Part shown: positions 15,101 through 18,964 of the stretch, one piece after another
Numbering within the stretch: the stretch's first letter is position 1
Layout: every line of letters starts with the position of its first letter
NCBI GenBank assembly: GCA_029939035.1
Contig: JAOZTS010000009.1
Span: forward strand, 1 to 18,964
From: Candidatus Altimarinota bacterium
GTDB lineage: Bacteria; Patescibacteriota; Gracilibacteria; UBA1369; LOWO2-01-FULL-3
Direction: 5' to 3'
DNA: 18,964 nucleotides
Made by a program: the position numbers and the translations under genes
Notes under the pieces: model-generated
The model's database searches: none
Told to the model about the DNA's origin: nothing
The model's input: only the letters and a program-made list of their open reading frames with translations

Positions 15101-17099
15101 TTTTGTCGTCTGTGTCTAATCCTGTTAGGTTTAAAGTTCCTGTGATTGTTTGTATTATTGAATCTTGGAAGCTGATTGTTTGATCAATTCCGTCGTTGCT
15201 TGATGTTTGGTCTGCTGTGAAATTGTAGAAGCTTGATGCTCCTTTTACTGATTGGTTAGTTCCGTCGAATGTTACTGTGTTTGATCCTGATGTGAATGTT
15301 CCTTGGTTGTTCCAATTTCCCGCTATTGTGATGTTTCCATCTGGGGCGAAGGTTTCTCCTGAAGGAATGTAGAGGCTTTCTGCAAGGTCGAGAGTTGATC
15401 CTCCACCATTGGCATAGATTGCTGAAAGATCACTGTCTCCGCTGTGACCTGTGTCGAGATTTGCGTTTGTTAGTGGGCCTGTGTTTTCGTGGCGAGTTAT
15501 TAGGGTGTCGTAGTATAGGTCAAAATCCAATTCGTCGATGCTATAAAGACTTTGACTTACAGTTGCTGCGTTATTTGATGATCCATCTAAAAATGCAGTT
15601 ATTATGTCGTCCTCCCAGAATTCAGCAGTTTCTACTTCCCAAACACCACTTCCATCTGTTCCGTCTGAATCTGTTCCGGCTAAAACACCATTAACTAAGA
15701 CACTTACTTTTGCGTTAGAATCGCTAGTTACTGCGGTTGTGCCGTTGTCTGAGTATAACGTTCCGCTTACTGTGAGCGGGGATAGATAGAGTAAGTGAAC
15801 AGCACCGTTTCTGTTTCCTCCTTGATCGTCATATGGGGCTCCAACGGCTAAATCTGGGACTCCATTTCCATCTTGATCTCCCCAGTTTGTTATACTTGCA
15901 CCAAATGAGTCCCATTCGGATTCTAGAGTTGGTCCGTATAAAGTGCTGTCATTGATTTCAACTGTGTAATCTATGGAACCGTCAGTATTCATATAGTGGA
16001 TGTGTACAACTCCAGTCCATCCATCACATCCCCAGCAACCAACAGCTAGATCTTGGACGCCATCTTCGTTTATGTCTCCCAAATTTGTTACAGAAGTTCC
16101 GTATTCATCGTCTTCCCATACACTATCAAGATTTGGACCGTTTGTAGTGGAACTGTTAATTTCTGCTGTGGATTTAACAGAACCATCTGTATCCATGAAA
16201 AGTATGTGTAGAGCACCTCTATCGGCTCCTCCTTCATCGTCATAAATTGCTCCAACGGCTAGATCTTGTATAGTGTCACCATCGAGGTCTCCGATGTTTG
16301 TAATAGATCTTCCAAAATGATCTTCGTCAGATAATGTTAGTCCTGCTGCTCCAGCTGTAGAACTATTTATTTCTACCGTTGAGACAATATCTCCAGTATC
16401 GTTTGTATTCATGAAGTGTATGTACACAGTTCCTCTATTTGTTCCTCCAGCGTCATCTTTGAATGCTCCTACTGCAAGGTCTTGCTGACCATCTCCGTTA
16501 AGATCTCCAATGTTTGCAACTGAGGTGCCGTAATAATCGTTGTCTACAATCGCTGTAGCACCATTAACTGTAGATTTATTAAGTTCTACCGTAGATTTTA
16601 CAGATCCATCTGTATTCAAGAAATGAATATGAACAGCTCCTTGTTGTGCTCCTCCTCCATTATCAGCATGTGCACCTACTGCTATATCTTCTACGTTATC
16701 TCCATCAAAATCACCAAGTGCAGTTATAGAATATCCATAATGATCACTGTCGTTTAGCGTTGGCCCATTGGCAGTGGAACCGTTTATTTCTACTGTGTTG
16801 TCTATTGATCCGTCTGCATTCATGAAATGTATGTGAACAGCTCCTTGATCAGTTCCAGCACCATGGTCGGATACAGCTCCAACAGCTAAATCGTCAATAC
16901 CGTCATTATCTAGGTCTCCGATGTTCGTAATGCTCTGGCCATAGATATCATCCGCATCGAGTTCTGGTCCATTTGTTGTGTAATTGTCATCTAGTATTTC
17001 AACTGATGCGTCTTCAAGTCCACCACCACCAATGACAGCAAGGGCAGTAGAGATCGAGAGGGTGAAAATTATTAGGAAAATTGGTATAAGTTTTTTCAT
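12180..17099 (-). CDS. Giant secreted FG-GAP repeat protein with DUF11-like and Asp-rich Ca2+-loop regions
   Basis: A 1639-residue exported protein. A signal peptide (MKKLIPIFLIIFTLSISTALA, cleavage near residue 21) is followed by two sets of six FG-GAP repeats (about 43-440 and 744-1136). Each unit is 68 residues with a DxDGDGxxDLAVGA core, the Ca2+-binding loop of integrin-like beta-propellers. Between them lies a Ser/Thr/Asn-rich beta region with NWNNQGTF and NTVTFDGTNQ patterns. Next come a DUF11-like domain (about 1137-1245), a Glu/Pro-rich linker (about 1285-1320), a type-3-repeat-like DIDSDEDGISD (near 1405) and a C-terminal Ig-like region. I see no C-terminal membrane anchor or sortase motif. 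A role in surface adhesion or matrix is inferred from the family. The gene lies directly upstream of the Ca2+ pump. Confidence 0.9.
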   Translation of the reverse strand: MKKLIPIFLIIFTLSISTALAVIGGGGLEDASVEILDDNYTTNGPELDADDIYGQSITNIGDLDNDGIDDLAVGAVSDHGAGTDQGAVHIHFMNADGSIDNTVEINGSTANGPTLNDSDHYGYSITALGDFDGDNVEDIAVGAHADNGGGAQQGAVHIHFLNTDGSVKSTVELNKSTVNGATAIVDNDYYGTSVANIGDLNGDGQQDLAVGAFKDDAGGTNRGTVYIHFMNTNDTGDIVSTVEINSSTAGAAGLTLSDEDHFGRSITNIGDLDGDTIQDLAVGAIYDDEGGADRGALHILFMDTDGSVKSTAEINSSTTNGPNLDSVWEDDEYGTSVTNLGDINEDGVQDLAVGCWGCDGWTGVVHIHYMNTDGSIDYTVEINDSTLYGPTLESEWDSFGASITNWGDQDGNGVPDLAVGAPYDDQGGNRNGAVHLLYLSPLTVSGTLYSDNGTTAVTSDSNAKVSVLVNGVLAGTDSDGTDGSGVWEVETAEFWEDDIITAFLDGSSNNAATVSQSLYSIDELDFDLYYDTLITRHENTGPLTNANLDTGHSGDSDLSAIYANGGGSTLDLAESLYIPSGETFAPDGNITIAGNWNNQGTFTSGSNTVTFDGTNQSVKGASSFYNFTADQTSSNDGIDQTISFQDSIIQTITGTLNLTGLDTDDKTNIRSTTPGVHAYLKTMGSTITADYIDVKDNRLFRNSSTEVDPENSTDSENTHLWFTQTPISNGGIGSTIEINDSTTNGPTLNDSDFYGSTIANIGDLNNDGVNDIAVGAAGDSKNGTYRGAVHIHFMNTDGSIDSTIEINDSTTNGATLDDFDYYGQSIANMGDLNGDGVIDLAVGAYGDDEGGTKRGAVHIHFMNTDGSIDSTIEINNSTTNGPTLINNDFYGKSVANIGDLNRDGVQDLAVGAYGDDEGGTDRGAIHIHFMNTDGSIDSTVEINSSTTNGPTLNDEDSYGNFVANIDDLNGDGVQDIAIRANNDDEGGTDRGAIHISFMNTDGSIDSTVEINSSTTNGPILNDEDYYGNDITNIGDLNGDGVNDLAIGAQMDDEGGSDRGTIHIHFMNIDGSIDSTVEINDSTTNGPTLNNSDWYGFSIANIGDLNEDGINDLAVGAVLDSDGGWGRGKIYIHFLTTVSDLELSMSVDTATPHTGDQIQYNLILKNTGSETAENVQVTNTLPASVSYSSSSTSQGSYSNGVWTVGDITGGEQVALTITVSVTETVGETSFTNTAEVTASTTQDSDSTPNNGVTTEDDYAQASSILASAETTQGTVSFLSGNSSSRSSETEETPDEPEEEVVEEEPTEEPAEEPETTEGEPNLAEATDNVIDAFVEIEQPYQPIQQPATPTQPVYQPPVPSPASEPIETGETISAKTSSAIEAYESQLPKQKEPFQPLTEVLAETPEDIDSDEDGISDAYEISQTGSLEGTTVQYYCNISSAEIENLSDSPSIALLGEGVITGDKIAIRICANQNEEVDVEIIEKENLEKVYKGMVTTDDEGKGILILEKSLENSEYYVVVKGKTVRSFIVDKDLVPDAPTLELVEQDLGYMVKLVLSMNEEALGGYGKIYVKGTAEPRTIVFATWQSRILSSIVISDASQGKFNLEIPQVLALGNHDLHVFSYNEENNAISNVSTISFSK
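13690..14870 (-). repeat. Second block: six tandem 204-bp FG-GAP units
   Basis: The NGPTL-type boundary recurs about every 204 bp (near 14870, 14655, 14451, 14247, 14042 and 13840). Neighbouring units are very alike at DNA level; the stretches at about 14056-14110 and 14260-14314 appear identical. This indicates recent tandem duplication or gene conversion. Confidence 0.85.
15783..16973 (-). repeat. First block: six diverged FG-GAP units
   Basis: Six units of about 68 residues with the same protein consensus as the second block, but clearly diverged in DNA, including small indels. The fifth unit is shortened and contains GCWGCDGW in place of the usual GA-x2-DDEGG loop. Confidence 0.8.
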
Positions 17100-17128
17100 G
17101 TTGATGGAATTGATTGATATTTTTCTGG

Positions 17129-17134
17129 ATTATA
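17129..17134 (-). promoter_or_regulatory. Candidate -10 box of the FG-GAP gene
   Basis: A perfect TATAAT on the minus strand lies 29 bp upstream of the FG-GAP ATG, in the 74-bp gap after rpsI. The positions where a -35 would lie read TCCTCA or TTCCTC, a poor match, so the promoter may be weak or activator-dependent. The predicted leader is about 22 nt. Confidence 0.5.
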
Positions 17135-17173
17135 CCAAAAAACCCGTGTTTTGAGGAAGTGTTTTTAAAATTC

Positions 17174-17623
17174 CTAACGCTTACTGAATTGTGGTCCTTT
17201 ACGCGCTCTCTTGAGTCCAGGTTTTTGTCTTTCTTTTGTTCTGGAGTCACGAGTTAGTAGACCAGCTTTTTTTAGAGATGGTTTTGATAGGGGATCGGCT
17301 TCTAGAAGTCCTTTAGCGATACCGTGTCGGACTGCTTCAGCTTGAGAAGATGTGCCTCCTCCTACTACTTTTGCTGAAACATCATATTGTTTGTCTGCTC
17401 CTACTACTTTGAATGGGAATTTGATTAGACCAATCATTGTTTTGACTGAAACGAATTCGTTGATAGGTTTGTCGTTGATTATGATTTTTCCTTCACCTTT
17501 GTAGAGTCTAACTCTTGCTACTGAAGTTTTTCTTTTACCGTTAGCATAAAAATATTTACCTTTGAATGTAGCTTTAGGTTTTGCAGTTGTTTCTTCTTCT
17601 TTTTTCTTCTTAGTAGTTGGCAT
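17174..17623 (-). CDS. rpsI: 30S ribosomal protein S9 (uS9)
   Basis: S9 binds the 16S rRNA 3' domain, and its C-terminal tail reaches the P-site tRNA. The 149-residue protein has YANGKRKTSVARVRLYKGEGKI (S9 signature, starting near 26), VVGGGTSSQAEAVRHGIAKGLL and the conserved tail RKGPQFSKR, whose final Arg contacts tRNA in characterised ribosomes. A lysine-rich N-terminal extension of about 20 residues (TTKKKKEEETTAKPKATF) precedes the core. The ATG lies 10 bp after the rplM stop, the usual L13-S9 pairing. No ribosome-binding site is seen. Confidence 0.97.
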   Translation of the reverse strand: MPTTKKKKEEETTAKPKATFKGKYFYANGKRKTSVARVRLYKGEGKIIINDKPINEFVSVKTMIGLIKFPFKVVGADKQYDVSAKVVGGGTSSQAEAVRHGIAKGLLEADPLSKPSLKKAGLLTRDSRTKERQKPGLKRARKGPQFSKR

Positions 17624-17633
17624 GCGTAGTTAG

Positions 17634-18062
17634 TTAAACTTCTAATTTTTCAGGTGATTGAGCGCCGTGTTGGTGCTCTTCTCCTGCATATAGTTTTAAT
17701 TTTTTCATAAATACTTTTCTGAGTCGATTCTTTGGGAGCATTCCTGAAACCGCTAGTTCTAGCAGTCTTGTAGGTTTTCTTTCTAATAAGTGTTTTGCTG
17801 TTTCTTCTTTGATTGCCCCAGGATAACCTGAGTGAGTGTAGTATTTTTTCCCATCTAGTTTTGCTCCTGTAAGTTTGATTTTTTCTGCGTTAATGACAAT
17901 AACGTGGTCGCCACAGTCCATGTGTGGAGAAAATGTTGGTTTGTCTTTCCCTCTAAGCTTATTTGCAATTGTTGTAGCAAGTCGACCCATGATTTTGTCT
18001 TTTGCATCAATTAAGTACCATTTCTGGTTAACTTCTTCTTTTTTTGCGATTGTTGTTTTCAT
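17634..18062 (-). CDS. rplM: 50S ribosomal protein L13 (uL13)
   Basis: L13 is an early-assembly protein of the large subunit. In 142 residues it shows [26 protein letters not shown] (14-39), [20 protein letters not shown] (47-66), [15 protein letters not shown] (73-87), the signature [12 protein letters not shown] (105-116) and the C-terminal [15 protein letters not shown]. Length is typical. It starts 2 bp after rplQ and precedes rpsI by 10 bp, an arrangement common in bacteria. Confidence 0.97.
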   Translation of the reverse strand: MKTTIAKKEEVNQKWYLIDAKDKIMGRLATTIANKLRGKDKPTFSPHMDCGDHVIVINAEKIKLTGAKLDGKKYYTHSGYPGAIKEETAKHLLERKPTRLLELAVSGMLPKNRLRKVFMKKLKLYAGEEHQHGAQSPEKLEV

Positions 18063-18064
18063 TA

Positions 18065-18418
18065 TTATACGAGTTCAATTTGTACTACTGGTGCGTTGTC
18101 ACCGTTTCTGTATCCCATCTTTGTGATTCTAGTGAATCCAGATGTTCGGTCTTTATATTTGTCTACTAATACTTCCAGGATTTTCTTTGATGCATTATCG
18201 TGTTGTAATAGGCGTTCAATTTCTCTAATTGCATGTCTTTTCTCTTTCTTTTTACCAATGCTGATAAGTCTTTCTACGAATGGTTGTACAGCTTTAGCTT
18301 TTGCAGTCGTTGTTTTGACCTTTTCGTAGATAATCACAGCCATAGCAAGATTTCGCATAATTGCCGTTGTGTGGTCTTTATCACTTCCTAGTTTTACTTT
18401 TTTAACTTTGTGTCTCAT
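18065..18418 (-). CDS. rplQ: 50S ribosomal protein L17 (bL17)
   Basis: L17 lies near the exit tunnel of the large subunit. The 117-residue protein begins [25 protein letters not shown], the L17 signature, and continues with [19 protein letters not shown] and the C-terminal [25 protein letters not shown]. Length is typical. It follows rpoA by 12 bp, as in most bacterial alpha operons. Confidence 0.97.
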   Translation of the reverse strand: MRHKVKKVKLGSDKDHTTAIMRNLAMAVIIYEKVKTTTAKAKAVQPFVERLISIGKKKEKRHAIREIERLLQHDNASKKILEVLVDKYKDRTSGFTRITKMGYRNGDNAPVVQIELV

Positions 18419-18430
18419 TGGTTGGGATAA

Positions 18431-18964
18431 TTATTCGTCTGATAGAGTTAGTCCTTTTTTCTCAAGTGCATTCTTTACTTCTGTTAGCGCCTTTTTACCG
18501 AATCCTCTTAGATTTGTCAATTTACTTTCTGTACATTTTGATAATTGTTCGATTGATCCGATACCTCCGTTGATTAGTGCGTTGAGTGTTCTTGGCGAGA
18601 ATCCAAGGATTTCGATAGGTGTATATGACTCTTGTACTGGCTTGTTTGCTTCTTCTTCTTTTTCTTTTTCAAGAATAGATTTGATGTCTGACATGTATTC
18701 TTCTTCAACAACCATGTTTTCTGAATTGAAAATGTTGAAGTAAGAATTTAGCAGATTTGAAGAAAATTTCATTGCGTCTTCAGGTGTGATTGATCCATTT
18801 GTCTCTATTTCAAGTGTTAGCTTGTCTAGATTTGTCATTTGTCCTACACGAGTGTCTTCTACGTCGTATCTAACCTTCTTTACTGGTGTGTAAAGAGCAT
18901 CAACAAGTATGATTTCAGGGTCTTTTTCAGAATCTTGTCTAAGATTTGCTGGAACGTATCCAAC
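18431..18964 (-). CDS. rpoA: RNA polymerase alpha subunit (C-terminal part)
   Basis: The alpha subunit nucleates RNA polymerase assembly and contacts UP elements and activators. The frame is open to the window edge, giving 177 residues; the Met at 18838 is internal, because the 42 codons before it already encode conserved sequence (ALYTPVKKVRYDVEDTRVGQ). Next come the end of the N-terminal domain (LTLEIETNGSITPEDAM), an acidic linker (EKEKEEEANK) and the C-terminal domain (PIEILGFSPRTLNALINGG, then LRGFGKKALTEVKNAL), with an Arg in the position that binds DNA in E. coli alpha. The N-terminal half lies outside the window. Confidence 0.96.
   Translation of the reverse strand, partial: VGYVPANLRQDSEKDPEIILVDALYTPVKKVRYDVEDTRVGQMTNLDKLTLEIETNGSITPEDAMKFSSNLLNSYFNIFNSENMVVEEEYMSDIKSILEKEKEEEANKPVQESYTPIEILGFSPRTLNALINGGIGSIEQLSKCTESKLTNLRGFGKKALTEVKNALEKKGLTLSDE

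Noticed and set aside
12180..17099. Long open frames opposite the FG-GAP gene and the other large genes
   Set aside because: They are periodic or low-complexity shadows of the coding strand, without start context or protein-like composition.
17135..17156. Terminator after rpsI
   Set aside because: The only stem (CCTCAAAAC with GTTTTTTGG) has two mismatches, its T run lies within the arm, and no T tract follows.

Overview
The window looks like a chromosomal segment of a bacterium with an AT-rich genome and tightly packed genes, and I see no phage or insertion-sequence genes. TGA is used as an ordinary stop (it ends pyrE, relE, the DUF167 gene and the pseudo-ATPase), so the UGA-as-glycine code of some Gracilibacteria/Absconditabacteria does not apply. 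Almost no start has a Shine-Dalgarno sequence. Giant secreted FG-GAP proteins, a type 1B dihydroorotate dehydrogenase with its PyrK partner, and very short gene gaps would fit a Candidate Phyla Radiation lineage such as Peregrinibacteria. That placement is inference from gene content, not something the sequence proves.

Positions 1-1910 (+) hold the end of pyrD, then pyrK and pyrE: the late steps of de novo pyrimidine synthesis. Next comes a RelE/YefM-type toxin-antitoxin pair on the minus strand (1912-2435). A 137-bp control region separates it from a 652-residue plus-strand protein of unknown function with a very basic tail (2573-4531). pyrF (4598-5545) follows, so the toxin-antitoxin pair and the unknown gene split the pyrimidine cluster.

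From 5528 to the right end every gene is on the minus strand. In transcription order (right to left) these are rpoA (end only), rplQ, rplM, rpsI; a 1639-residue secreted protein with two sets of six FG-GAP repeats; a complete P2A-type Ca2+ pump; a 187-residue unknown protein; trmD; a truncated P-type ATPase that has lost its catalytic residues; a DUF167/YggU protein; and rsmA. Many junctions are overlaps or gaps of 1-12 bp.

The most unusual content is the pair of P-type ATPases. One (9609-12176) has every catalytic motif and lies 3 bp downstream of the Asp-rich, presumably Ca2+-binding FG-GAP protein. The other (6500-8287) keeps helices 4-10 and the cytoplasmic N/P fold, but its phosphorylated Asp is Asn, the TGD and GDGVND motifs are gone, and helices 1-3 plus the actuator domain are absent. 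It is open over 595 codons between housekeeping genes, which suggests a maintained pseudoenzyme. Other points worth attention are an inverted repeat around a consensus promoter, a palindrome overlapping the toxin-antitoxin promoter, a palindrome in the spacer of the promoter before the 187-residue gene, and recently homogenised 204-bp repeats. No gene-free stretch exceeds 140 bp, and I found no tRNA, rRNA or CRISPR.
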